In this document: piece after piece, positions 45,985 through 57,700 of the stretch
How positions within the stretch are numbered: position 1 is the first letter of the stretch
How the letters are laid out: each line of letters opens with the position of its first letter
Assembly (NCBI GenBank): GCA_963556695.1
Contig: CAUWAG010000003.1
Location: 4,030,001 to 4,094,000, forward strand
Direction of reading: 5' to 3'
Source: Anthostomella pinea
Taxonomy: Eukaryota > Ascomycota > Sordariomycetes > Xylariales > Xylariaceae
Length of the DNA stretch: 64,000 bases
The notes under the pieces: model-generated
Database searches by the model: none
What the model was told of the DNA's origin: nothing
What the model saw: only the letters and a program-made list of their open reading frames with translations
Made by a program: the position numbers and the translations under genes

Positions 45985-47369
45985 CTATGTCAGGGCCTTC
46001 TGGCCTGCCGGGGCCGGAAAGGGTCCATTCTCCGCCAAAGGGAACTTCGGCATCCCGTCTTCGTTCCACGTGAACTTCTGTATACGAGCAGTGCGATATA
46101 TATCCGCTGATGGGTTCGGCGTCGTCTGCGCATGATACACGATGTAGTTCTCCGATCCGTCCGGAGAAGTGGTGAAGCTCGCATGGCCTGTTGCGTAGAC
46201 CCCTGCCACGGTATTCTGGTGGAACACGCACCCAGCTGTATGTTTCCTCCAGGAGGTGTACTCCATTGGGTCATTGCCCACCAGCTCAAGCATACCGAGA
46301 CAGTAGAAAGGCGTGTTTACTCGGGCTGCCGAGTAGATGACGAAGTTCTGGCCAGTCATGGGGTTGGTAAGCTGCTGGGGCCCTTCATTCGTCGCGAGTC
46401 GAATCGGCCGGCCGTACTATAAAGAAACAAGTTAGCACCTGGTGTTGCGGCGCTCAAAATTCGCTGAATTCATTGGCTACCTACCGGAACTTGTTCCCAA
46501 GGCTCGTTGGGGACACTGATGATGCGGCGCTCAGCAAGCGTCGAGTTGACTGTCCAGGGGTTCGACATCTTGGTAATACAGAGGTTCGCCGGCCATGATG
46601 AATACTTCTGTTCCCAGCAAGAGTATATGTGATACAGCTTGTTCTCGAATGCGAAATACGTCCCGTCGATGGCGAATTGGTCGTAGGTGTCTAACATGGG
46701 CTTCAGTGAGAAGCTTGCTGTCCATGGATCCGGTCCATCTGCTTCGAGCACGAACATGCGATGGTTGATAGCCTACAAATGGTCCGTCAGTCTCAAGCCT
46801 GCGAACAGAGTAGCGGAGCATCCTCAGCTATTCTGCACAGGATGTGACACTTCGGAACTCCGACATACGGGGCAGTTGATCGGGCACATGGCATCCAGCA
46901 GCGGTACTGGATTATCCCCGTCGCTAGTAGCGGTGAATATGACAAACCACGAGCCGGAGATGTTATGGATCTCGGGAGCCCACAAGCTCGTTGACCACGG
47001 GTCACCTGAGCTGGCATCCGGGTTGAAGACGACCCTGGTCTCGGCATCGTCCCAGTTGTCAGTAAGAAACCTCGAGCGCCTCAACGTCACGTTGGTGTTC
47101 GTCGAGAAGGTGAACAGGTACCACTCTTCGCCGTCTTCGGGGTCTGTGTATCTCGTCATCCACGGATCTCCAATGTTGATGGTCATGACGGGATTCGAGT
47201 ATGTGGCATTGGCCGTTTTGTTGGTGCCGACGGCCGAGGAGTCCCATCCTTGCGAGCTGCCCTGGTCGGGATCAAAGACTTGAGCAGCGACTGCAGCTAT
47301 CCCGAGGCAGGTTGACAAGTGCTGGTGCCATGATAGTATATGCTCTTCATCCTGACGTGAGGGTTCCAA
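45985..47369 (-). CDS. GH43-family glycoside hydrolase
   Basis: Three exons (47369-46869, 46772-46485, 46416-45985), 406 aa. Five-bladed propeller glycosidase. The order is NPVMTINIGDPWMTRY (catalytic-base Asp region), SLWAPEIHNISGSWFVIFTA, DQFAIDGTYFAFENKLYHIYSCWEQ, EPWEQVPYGRPIRLATNEGPQQL, FVIYSAARVNTPFYCLGML and GHASFTTSPDGSENYIVYHAQT. Family members are mostly alpha-L-arabinofuranosidases, arabinanases or beta-xylosidases acting on plant cell walls. The N-terminus contains a hydrophobic stretch (STCLGIAAVAAQVF), probably the secretion signal; the exact ATG is less certain. A TATA box lies about 100 bp upstream (47469-47478). It lies in tandem with the broken GH32 gene. Confidence 0.9.
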
Positions 47370-50039
47370 CAGCTCGATATGTAGCTCAGGCTGGTCTCCT
47401 AGTCACTTCCAGCCAGGAAAGGGGGAAGGTTCGCACGATCGACCACTGCCATGGGACACGACATGACCTATATATATACCTGGAGTAACAACCAGGCGCA
47501 TGTGGGCACCGTCGCCCATGTTCCCATGTCACCTCAAGGGCATGACAATGATAACTTATTACCATGTCGTGCACGTCTCACGAGCACAAAGGCCCAAGCT
47601 ACCCCGCAAGCTCCAAGGTCTCCCACATCGCTAAGCAGGACAAGCCAGGATATGGGGTTGCATGGCAGTGACGGAGCGGAGTAAATGCTACGTCAAGACA
47701 GGTAGGCATGCAAGCATCCATGCAGCAATGAGTTTATGACCGCATTCTGTGCCCAGGTGGTCTCTAGTGTCACTCTCTGATGAGTCAAGTCTGTGTGCAG
47801 TGAATATCCAGCATTCAGACTAGACTCATAGCACTATTATATCATGAGCCAAGTCTCACAGTTTGCCATACAAGCATACATGCTCGATAATGGCCAAGTT
47901 GCGTGACACCCGGCTCGGTCCATTCAATGTATTCATGCTAGGGATCGTAAAGTATCACGAGAACGACGTACTCAATGCAGAGAGCCGGTCTAGTGGCCAG
48001 ACCTTGCCACCCTGTCTCAGGAGCCTCCGCGCATCCGAGTCTTGGTACCGGCCCTAGACTAGATGCCAAATGCCTGTGTTGTCCTGTTCTAGTCAGCAAA
48101 TGAGGATCATAATAGCCATTGGCTCGGGCTATAGACATCAAGTCCTGCACAAGGAACAGCATTGCTGAGAGTCAGACCACTCTAGTGGTTAAGTCACGGC
48201 GCTGTGACGCCCGACAGGCATGTATACCATACGGTTTATGTCAAAGTCCTGCAATATGAGGCATTGAACAACTGAATATAAGTCCCACCTGCCAACAGAC
48301 GGTGTCGGGTATCTCACCAAGGGGAAATTTCGCCTTGGCTCGCCATATGGGAGGATGGACGAGAACAAACCTTGTTCGCCGATATATCATGTTCTGGCTA
48401 AGAGTTCCCCTGAGCAGGGAGTGCCTGCGATTGATGGAGGAGCCGCTGCCTGGCATACGGAACGATACACGGGTAGTCTAATCGAACTTCGTCGGTCGTC
48501 CCCATGTCTGCATGCCTTCGGTTCCGCAGCCAGACATCCCCCGAGGTACAGTAGTAGTGACTTGGGTCCATGTTTGATATCCTGTCCTAGCCTCAGGGGG
48601 GATGTCATCAAAATTCCATCGTATTACCAAACCCAGACCCCAGATATTGGAGGTTTGCTTGTGCAATGTCACTCCTGGAACTTGACTTGGGTCGGTGCCT
48701 GTCCCCAGGGGAGGAAAAGCTGACCAGTGGCCACCACCGAAATTAGGCAACTGGCGAATGTAATCGAATGGAACTTTGCGCAAGCGAAGGAAACAAGCTA
48801 GAACATGAATGAAGTATGATTATTGGTTCCTTGTTGACGAGGTATGGCTGGTTGAGGGGGGCGGGGAGGGGTGGGTCTCGCAGCGAGTGCGAACTCCTCA
48901 GCTTCCAAACCTCAACAAGTCTATTTCCCCCTAGTTGAGCACAACGAAACTGGCACTGTACTGCGGCTCCTACCGTTCTGGGAGGGATATGCTTGAAGTA
49001 TGTCAATGTAGATATACATGTATCCTCTCAAGCCTCTCGTAACGGAGCAGAAGATATGACATATGCCAGGGGGGGGGAGGCAGCGGGCTGGTGAAGGAAC
49101 GCATGGCACCCCTGAGGGTAAACGAGCACGCAGATGTACCGGCCAGGTCACAGCATAACATGGTTGTCACTCGAAGATCAAGAGAGCGTGACGCTTCACC
49201 GACTGGCGCGAGTGTTGTGGCTGCAGTGCATGACAGGGTCACCAACCAGTATTTCTGGAAAAGCACTGGACACAAAATCCTTCGTGACAGTAGCGTCGCA
49301 CTACGACGGCTCAACACGTTTTCTGTATGTTGCCATGTGGCCCTAAGCACTAGGTGGTGGTTGGACAGGTAGGGCTGAGCTGAGGTCGATCAGATTATTC
49401 TAGTGTGGTAGGATTCTCAGACCCGACGATCAGGCAACGGAAACTCGTCAAAGACTCACGGACTCGGAGGCGAGGGAGGCGTGGCAGCTGCGTGGCAGCC
49501 TCAGGGCTCACCAATTTGCGCCGATCTCTCGTCTGTCCTCGTCCTGTCCCGCATGGATCAAACGTGGCAGACATGCTATTCCATGCTATTCCATGCAGAA
49601 GCCTGAAGCCTCTTGAATCGCATTGCAGTAGCACAGCACAGTGTATTGTTGTCGACTGACTCGTCCTCGTCACTGACTCTGGTTGATGGTCAGCAGTGAT
49701 GACATGAGGGGAACCGACATAACATGACATGATCCCAGCCGATGTTTCGACATCCTTCAACTTCCAAGGTTATCACGTCCAACCGGCGGTCCCGCCTCGC
49801 CTCTTACAAATAGCAGGGTCGCCTCCAATCGGCGGGATATGGGCCAAGCGCCGGCCGCGCTGAAGATTGGGACGTGACGGAATGGAAGCCGGGGTCGCGC
49901 GTAATAGTACCCGGTCTGTGTAGAGTCGCGGTCCGGGAAATGAGATGAGTTGGCGACTTCCTACCAGGGGGGACCCCCCTTTTAGAAAAGAGTGCCAGCA
50001 GCCTTCCAAGTGCTTAACAGTGCGGTCAGGGCCAGATAT
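47370..50039. other. gene-poor stretch, 2.7 kb
   Basis: Short ORFs only (up to about 122 codons), none with domains. The phrases GCTATTCCAT GCTATTCCAT form a short tandem near 49574-49594. Normal GC content; the flanking DNA to the right turns AT-rich. Confidence 0.4.
47469..47478 (-). promoter_or_regulatory. TATA box of GH43 gene
   Basis: TATATATATA about 100 bp upstream of the GH43 ATG, resembling the TATATATA upstream of the neighbouring GH32 gene at 45543-45550. Core promoter by position; not tested. Confidence 0.45.
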
Positions 50040-50480
50040 ACTGCTGCATAGCTTGTTAGTCTGATTTCGTGATAATTATGGTACGAATATTGCTCTAGTC
50101 AGACAATTAAACTACTTACTGTTATCTCGAACCCCGACAGGGGCTAATATAACATGACGATTGCGTACGACTGTCCGTTTGGTTACTTTACAGTGGCTAT
50201 ACTATATAATAATAACTAAACATACGGTCGTACTCAATCGCTGCTCTGTTAGTATTGTTACTTTGTTAGTACTAATCATTTTATAAAGCTGAATATCGTA
50301 AATTTAAATTAAAGGATAAATAGATGCTTAAAACGCGCATTTATTTTATTTTTTGTAATATGTTTTATAACTTAGTTAATATATAATAAAATCGTAAGCT
50401 TTTAAAGTTTGGACTTTAAATCGTTATAATGTATAACTTTTATAATATATTATATTGGTGAAAAAATTAAGTTATAATTA
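50040..50480. repeat. AT-rich island (RIP-like)
   Basis: From about 50180 the sequence is dominated by TA-rich words such as TTATTTTATTTTTTG and TATAATAAAATCG. That bias is typical of fungal repeats mutated by RIP (CpA to TpA). No ORF or recognisable transposon protein. Together with the island at 51020-51300 it frames the short LTR-type element. Confidence 0.6.
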
Positions 50481-50669
50481 CTAATTGTGAGATTCTAGAA
50501 GGGCCACAAGCCTTTGGGGTCTGAGCGGTTGCTGTAAATGTTGTTGTCATTCTCAAGTATGCTCGGCAGGGCTAATCTACAGCTAAATACCATACTGCAC
50601 CATGTCATGGTGGATTCACTGTTCCCTTAACAGCCCCCTAGTGGGTACTGCACCTAAGGGCACCATATC

Positions 50670-51001
50670 TGTTGGATTTTACCCCTAGACCAAAACGGTA
50701 AGGTGTACAGTCATTCTGCGCACGATGATCTTATCTGTTTTATCTGACACACCCCCTCAGCTTGGCTGCGATGACTTCGGAGGTAAGCTGGACTTTTCTT
50801 CTGTTCGTCGCTATTGGACCTCTACGGGAATCGAACTCGCGCCTTTTCTGAAAGCTGGGTCTAGTGGAACCATTGGCTTGCGCCGTACGCAGCTAGCTCG
50901 TCAAGCGATGAGACTCTTAATTGTTAGATTTTACCCCTAGACCAAAACAGTAAGGTGTACAGTCATTCTGCGCACGATGATCTTATCTGTTTTATCTGAC
51001 A
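50670..51001. mobile_element. TRIM/SMART-like short LTR element
   Basis: Two 80-bp direct repeats, 50670-50749 and 50922-51001. Each begins TGTT and ends TGACA (TG...CA), and they differ at two positions only (G versus A in each case). The 5-bp target duplication ATATC is present at both sides (50665-50669 and 51002-51006). The interior is 172 bp with no ORF. Terminal repeats, TG/CA ends and target duplication are diagnostic of an LTR retrotransposon structure. The size of 332 bp puts it in the non-autonomous TRIM/SMART class. At 50815 the interior has TGG followed by a tRNA-3'-end-like complement. Confidence 0.85.
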
Positions 51002-51019
51002 ATATCTGGGATCCAACAT

Positions 51020-51300
51020 CTGATACTAGTTAAAATAAAATATTTATATATAGCTTTTTTAATAGCTTTAACCTTAGTATTATATTATATAATTATTTCT
51101 AATATTTTTTATTGTTACTCAGTTAAAGTGGCTTGTCTTAATAAATTATCAACGTTAATAAAGTCTTAACCTTAAACATATTATTTATACGTTTTATCGT
51201 TTTAACGGTAATAATATATTTAACTTAATATAGTTACTAGGTTAACATTAATAAAAGCGCTAGCTATAAAATTATCGCTATATTCTATTTAACTAAAAAT
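51020..51300. repeat. AT-rich island (RIP-like)
   Basis: Very AT-rich, TA-dense sequence to the right of the TRIM-like element. No coding content. Probably the remnant of a mutated repeat, like the island at 50180-50480. Confidence 0.6.
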
Positions 51301-51924
51301 AGGCTTATAGGAGTGGTCCGCCTTTACTATTCTAGCTTTTAAACAGAGCACTGCAAGGTTGTTATCAGACTGTTTGAAACCGGGGGTCCCTCACGTAGGT
51401 TGGTGTCAGATTTGAGCCAATTGTCAGAGTGAAGTGTGTGTGTATAAGAGGGGGCTGGATCGGGACGGAACAACTAGGTTCCGTTGTCTACCTATCAAGG
51501 CGCCTTCTAGGCATACCTTTAATCCAACAGTTGGCGTCAAGCTGTATTGAGGGATGGCTTTTGATTGTGGCTGTGTGGATTGTGGCTGTGTGGATTGTGG
51601 CTGCGTCAATTGTGAGGCTGTGATATTGATATCGGGAACAACCCGGGAACTCTGGTCCGGCGTACTCCGACGGAAGAGTGGAGAAGTTGACGGCCAGCGA
51701 CCGCATATGACGCTCGGGACTTGGCGTCTCCCCTTATCTTGGCTATCTTTAGCACGCCATCGAGGAATCGAAGTAACTTCCATATAAATTGCATGTGAAG
51801 GCCAGCCAACTCGGCAACGGGAGGTTTCACTTGAGCAGATAACAAGTGATCAATCCTCCCTTCGCAAATTTCTTTGCAACCCACCCCCCCCCGAAGTTGT
51901 CATAACTGTACACTCCAGCGCACC
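51301..51924. other. spacer and promoter of xanthine dioxygenase gene
   Basis: About 620 bp. At 51563-51612 a 15-mer of the GATTGTGGCTGTGTG type is tandemly repeated about three times. A TATAAA at 51783-51788 lies about 140 bp before the next ATG. Confidence 0.5.
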
Positions 51925-53221
51925 ATGGCCTCCACCGCCACCGTCGAGCCCTTCCACTCTCCCGAGGGGTTGGATATGGGTATCAACTTCGGTGCCACTG
52001 TGTCCAATGTGGACGTAGAGCGTCTGACCGGTAAGAGACTGACTGATGATTGCTACTGCTATTGCCTTGTCGTGTGATGATTGGACTTTGGGAGGGAGCA
52101 TAGGGAGAATACCCGTAGAATCGGTAACCTCCTCGGTGAGTATCTCGACCTCTCGCAGCCTTGACCGCCCCGGCGCTAATCCTGGCCCAGATGCCGACTT
52201 TGGTATCATCCGTGATGCCCTCTTCCGCCACCAGGTGCTGGTGTTCAAGAAACAAGGCGGCCTTTCCTCCAGTGCCCAATTCGAGTTGACCCGACGTTTC
52301 GACCCCAGCGCAACCTCATACGGCCATGGCAAGACCATCGACGCAAAGCGAAGCATTCTCCACCCGGACTTGAAGACCATTCCGCATCAACCGCAAGTTC
52401 AGGTCATAGGGAACGGGTTCGTACAGGAATACGAGGGACTGAAGGACATTCGCCTGAAGCACCCGCATCACAAGACCTTCCATGACACGTGCATCCCCCC
52501 CGAGGACGATCTCGACTTCACGCGCTTCTACCGATGGCACATTGATGCGGCACTGTACGGTCTTGCACCGCCAGTGGCGACGACCCTTCTTGCCGTCAAG
52601 GTTCCAGGTGGACGGCGGCAGACGTGCCGCTACGATGACGGGACAGGCGATGAGCTACAAGTCCCGCTCGGGACCACCGCGTTTGTTTCAGGCGAGGCAA
52701 TGTACGACATCTTGCCGGATGAGGACAAGGAGTTCGCCCGGACCACCAAGGTCGAATACGCACCGCACCCTTATGTGTGGATGAGCTCGGCCAAATCGCG
52801 CCCAGACGGACTTGGCATGCTGTCGCAGGGCCTCGAAGTACGGTTGGAGCAGCTGCCTCCCATCGAGGAGGACAAGATCCAGGTTCTGCCCATGTGTTGG
52901 CGAAACCCGGTTACTGGAAGGCTCGCCATACAAGTGCACCCGTCAGCAGTGCGAAAGCTGCACTTGGCTGATGGCACTGTGATTGATGATCTGGTCGAGG
53001 TACGGAAGACGGTTCATCGCTTACAGCGCCCCGGGATTGCGCCCCATCTGGTGTATACGCACGACTGGGAGCAGGAGGACCTGGTTCTTTTCCATAACCG
53101 CGGCGTCCTTCACAGTGTCGTGGGTGCCTTTGCGGAGGATGAAGTGAGGTTGTTTCGGCAGTGCAACATGGCCGCCAGTCATTTCCCCGAGGGCCCTCTG
53201 CAAGTCAGCGCCAAGGCTTGA
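51925..53221 (+). CDS. xanA: alpha-ketoglutarate-dependent xanthine dioxygenase XanA
   Basis: Two exons (51925-52030, 52191-53221), 378 aa. TauD-fold Fe(II)/2-oxoglutarate dioxygenase. It converts xanthine to uric acid with 2-oxoglutarate and O2, replacing or complementing molybdopterin xanthine dehydrogenase in fungal purine use. Signatures: ILHPDLKTIPHQPQVQVIGNGFV, TRFYRWHIDAALYGL (Fe ligands His152 and Asp154), QTCRYDDGTG, VPLGTTAFVSG, YAPHPYVWMSSAKSR and LVLFHNRGVLHSVVGAF (distal His343). The 2-oxoglutarate-binding Arg lies in EVRLFRQCNMA. The intron restores LTDADF. The H-x-D...H spacing is the same as I recall for Aspergillus XanA. Function is assigned by family pattern. Confidence 0.9.
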
Positions 53222-53490
53222 AGATGGAGGACTACAAATCATCCTATTATGTCACTCCACTTGTGACTTGGTCGACTCTGTTTCCTTTTAGGGCTACTTC
53301 TTATGGGAGCACTGACGCTCCAGTCTTCCTGTGCTGACAAGCATTGGGTATAGCCCCCACCGAAGCGCCTTTTTCGTCAGATAACTGCAATCATCTAGCC
53401 CACTCCCAACTATGATACATCGTTACAGGCAAGCAAAATAACGTAGGCCTCTCAAAAAACCCCAACTCCCGGGTCACTGGCACAGGGCCG
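53222..53490. other. 3' spacer between convergent genes
   Basis: 270 bp between xanA (+) and the bZIP-ankyrin gene (-). Nothing recognised. Confidence 0.4.
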
Positions 53491-54744
53491 TCACCGAGTT
53501 TTCATCTTCACGTGGTCGAGAGCTTCTGCCGTCCAGTTGTCATCGCCATCAACGACGGCACCGCGTTCCAGAAGCAACGCGGCCATGTCGGTACGCCCGT
53601 TCATGACAGCCCGCTGGAGCGCCGTATATCCTGTGTGATCCCGACCGTTGATGTTGACGTCGTATCGCTGAAGGAGCAGCCGCAGAGTGTCCATGTGACC
53701 ACTGGCAACTGCGAAGTGCAGGAGCGGGGCCGAGGTTTCCGGCAAGGAATTCTGCATCTCTGAGAGTTCCGCGACACTGACATTGGACAAGAACGTGGAG
53801 GCCAGGGATGAGCTCCCTGGTCTGGTGGATGTTTTCCTGTCCAGGGGAGACCAGCTCGCGGGGCTGTTGAGATCGGAATCCGGCGAGGTGGCATATGCTG
53901 TTGCGGTTGCTGTCCCATCATCCAGCGCGTAAGGCGACTCGAGATGGTAGAGCGACATTTCCTCGGGGTTGCTGTACACGTGGAAGCTGTTGGGTGAGAC
54001 TGTCAGCCAAGTCGTTTGTATTTCAACCTGATTACTAACCTATTAGAGTCATGGCCGCCTGCGGTGCTGGCTGGTGGCCAGGGCATGGGGCTGGGGCAGT
54101 TGGACGTGTATATGGGTGGAATACTGTTGCTCCGAAGATGGGACTGGTGCCGGGCCGGGCCGGGAGTCACGCTGCTCGTAAGGGCACGAGTCCGACGGCT
54201 GGATGTAGCGGCTGATGCCATCTCCGGCACAACATCGTGGGACTGTAGCTGCGGAAAGAAGGCCGCCGCATCGAAGTTAACCGACGTTTCCCCAGTCGAT
54301 GTCAATGCGAGGCCGCCCATTTGTTCAGTCCCTGAAGTATGGGGCCAGGTCTGTACATAACCGCTCATCCGCCGAGATCCCCCAGTCGCCGTCTCGCCCA
54401 AGCTGGATGGGCTCCGCCCGCCAGAAGCCAGTTCGTGTTCAGGAGGCGGCGTGGTGGAAGGATCTGAACTCATTGTCTCTTGGAGCTGCTGGAGTTGTTT
54501 CTTCAACCTCTCAACCTCCTTCGTTCTATCCCGCATATTACGTCCTTGGGTATGTCAGCTAGATGCCAGACTGTGTATCCCGAACAGAGACAGGCTTACG
54601 ATATGCCCGTTGAGCAAGACGGTTTTGGATCTTTCTTCTCTCTGCGGCATCAGGCAGGTTTCTCCAATCTTCGTCTGGCTTCATCAAGTCCACGTAGGAG
54701 GTCGTCAGCGGACGACCGCTGCGAGGTGAAGCCGTTCCTGACAT
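53491..54744 (-). CDS. bZIP-ankyrin transcription regulator
   Basis: Three exons (54744-54600, 54544-54040, 53986-53491), 381 aa. An N-terminal bZIP basic region EDWRNLPDAAERRKIQNRLAQRAYRRNMRDRTKEVERLKKQLQQL is interrupted by intron 1 inside AYR|RN; the N-x(3)-QR-x-(Y/F)-R pattern is AP-1/Yap-like. A Ser/Thr/Pro-rich middle part follows. The C-terminal ankyrin repeats are SAPLLHFAVASGHMDTLRLLLQRYDVNINGRDHTGYTALQRAVMNGRTDMAALLLERGAVVDGDDN. This combination is seen in filamentous ascomycetes and probably mediates DNA binding plus protein interaction. The targets are unknown. The ATG at 54744 (MSGTASPRSGRP) was preferred; 54786 is an upstream alternative. Confidence 0.88.
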
Positions 54745-57700
54745 TACAAGACGGGAATAGCGAACACAAGGTTGTGCTAGTGACAAGATGGGATCGAAAG
54801 CAAAGAAGAGGTGACGAGAGCAGGTGTGACCCGGGTAGTCGTGGAAGGATGTATAAGCTATTAAGCTTGAATCCCCGTCTTCCGCTGACTGGAGTGCACA
54901 GGGGTATGAATGCCCACAGTATGGATCCTGCCGGATCAGACAGTAGCATCGACGGCTTTCTTTCTATTCTGGCTTGTCTGCAGATGCATCTCCAATGTAA
55001 GCAAGTTCAGATACTGCAGCCGAAACTGGTGCAGAAACGAGAGGCGTAGGGACCCCCAAGACGTTCCCGTTCAGGATTTCGCTAGCGGTCCAGTGCTGAC
55101 GAAATCTCCGAAATCCTGGTACCTGATCTATCTGTGAACCGGGGTGATTTGTGTTGTGAAGGTACCCCCATCGTAGGCTTTGCGTCGTGTGGCAGGAGAC
55201 CGTATACTCCCTATGATGGGGTATTGGCCTGTTATCCGGCCGGATAGGCTGGCCGGCATTGGCTCAGGTTCGTTATCTAGCCCACCCCCATCCCCTTTCT
55301 TGACACGACGGACAGCGAGGAGTCGCAGGGCAAAGGGCAGGAGGTAAGACTGGAGAAGCATAGGACCATGTCACCAAGCACGGCGCGAGGAACGTGGCAA
55401 GAGACCTTTAAGCTGTCGATGGCGTCGCAATACACACCATCCTGCAACAGCTTATGCACAAGGGGGCGAGAGGTGGTGTATAGTGCGGTACGTGATACTT
55501 TTTGGCAGACATTGTGGCTGGCTCCGCCTCACTCCACGAAGCTGACAAGGAGCGTGGGCGCATTCAAATTTCAGACTACTGCCAATGAATCGAGGCGTGA
55601 CAATCTGCGTGTGTGTCTCCGTATTACCGTAACCACCCAACGGTCAGTCCAGGTTCTCTTCCTTGGCGTCGATCCTACAGGGCGCCACAAAAACCCCGTT
55701 GCGGACTTCAACCTGTCGCGTTTCCTGCCCTCCACGTTTCTACAGTAGTACCTGAGCGAAGCCAATGCTGGGCCCCGCGACCCCTTGTCAAGTGGTCCTA
55801 GGTACACAGTACGAACTTCCTACAGACTGCGGACAGACTGACAGGGCTTGGTGCTGTGGGGCTGTAAGTTGATGACAAGATCGCCACAGGGCCCTGTAAA
55901 ACTGGACGTGATCTAGATGCCGCTGTCGTTGGCCACACTGTGGTTACGATGGCATCATATCATGGACAGGTGCTCGGTTACCTGCCTTGTCGAGTCACTC
56001 CGTGTGACTGTTCCTGATCGATGTACGCACGGGACAGTGGGACACCATGATAGCAGATCTCTTGGCTCTTGGTTGATTACATGTCTGCATGTCTGAATGT
56101 CTGCAGGGCCTGGCGTGGCATGTCAACGACTGACCCGAGCCGACTCGAGCAGCCGTGGATCAAACGTGAAGAATTCAAATCGGAGTGGCCCAGTGTTTCT
56201 GCACGTCATATGTCGCCCGTGGATTGCTGCCTTCCTATTAGAGAGTAGTGGGAGTGGGAGTGGGAGCGGGGACCGTCGACGGCGTGTCGGGGTCCAGCGG
56301 TACTGGCTCGATTTTTCATTTTTCATTTTTACTTGGAGCTTCTACCAGGGAGAGACGTCGTCTCTCGAAGAGGCACAAAAATCTCTGGCTCGGGTGGGAG
56401 TTGTTATCAAGCTGCCAGTCCTATCTGAGGTTGCAACACGCTCGTGATCAGGATACAGTACACATTCCCATACCTTTTCAGAGAGCTAGAACTCCTCAGG
56501 CAGCTGTCAGCGAGCGAATTGGTGAGACGCCTTCACACCCGTCCAGACGACGGCTGCTTTTGTCCAGATAATGCTCGTTTCTGTCGCTCTCTGAGTCGGG
56601 GCGTTCACACACGTAATGAGAGCAAAGCATAACAAACCGCAGTAGCGATGCTGGTGTTGGAAAGGCCTCTATTCATGAACGTGCCACGAGAAACCAAGTG
56701 CCCCCCAGCTTCCCTCGAAGAAGCTGAAGACTGCACAGAAGACTAGCTAATAAGTTGACATGCATTGAATGCTACGCCACTCCACTTTCCTGCCGACAAG
56801 GAGTGGTATAGCTGCCATAGCATGGCCCCAGGACTGGTCCTCGCAGGGATAAGAGTGACGTTTTGTGGCGGCCACACGTGAGAGTGAGTGCATGGTACAC
56901 AACATGGTGCTGGAAACGGGGTAACGGGCGCCGGCAACAGGACGATACGTATTGTAACTTGAAGAGCAATTACTAGTCAATACTGGCCAGACCTACCAGA
57001 CGGGGGCTCAAGTGGGCTGCTCGGAATCTGGGTAAGCAATTGCCAATGATGCATATGCTCAACATCTTGTTGTGATAGCGTACTTCCAATGAAGTGGGAT
57101 GGACACACATCTCAAAACTTCTGCAACAAGATCTGCAAGGACCAGGCACAGACTGAGGCAACCTCCGCAACCGCTTTCCTGCACACGTTTCCACGAGCTT
57201 CTCGAACGCCAAAAAGGCCAGAGTGTCGGTAGTCCTTTGTGTCGACTTTGATTGATGCTCGTGGCACGACATCTGTTTCAGTCGCCCGGAGAGGCAAGCA
57301 AGCTTAGATTTTGGAGGCAGCCTCCCAATTCAGCAAAGGTAAGGTAGTATTAGCTATCGAGATTCGAGATTGTCGTGGAGTTTTTGTCCCTAAAATGGAC
57401 GTGTGGCAGGGCTATTGGCGAGTGAGATGCCACCGTCAGGGTTCATGATAACACACGGTTGAATCTACTACCTAGATCCTCGCATGTTCTAGAAGAGTAA
57501 CAGGCAAGAAAAACACTTTGCATCTGCCGAGGGTTGTCTCACGGACCCGTTCGACGCCATCTCAGCTCATTCTCCGTTTGTAGTTGTGTCGCCGGAGCAG
57601 TGACCGCACGAGGGCGTCCATCAATGCACACGCCGTCGTTCTTCTGTTGAAATGACACTTACCAATCTGGGAAGGGGGTCGAGGCGTGTTCCAGGAAGCC

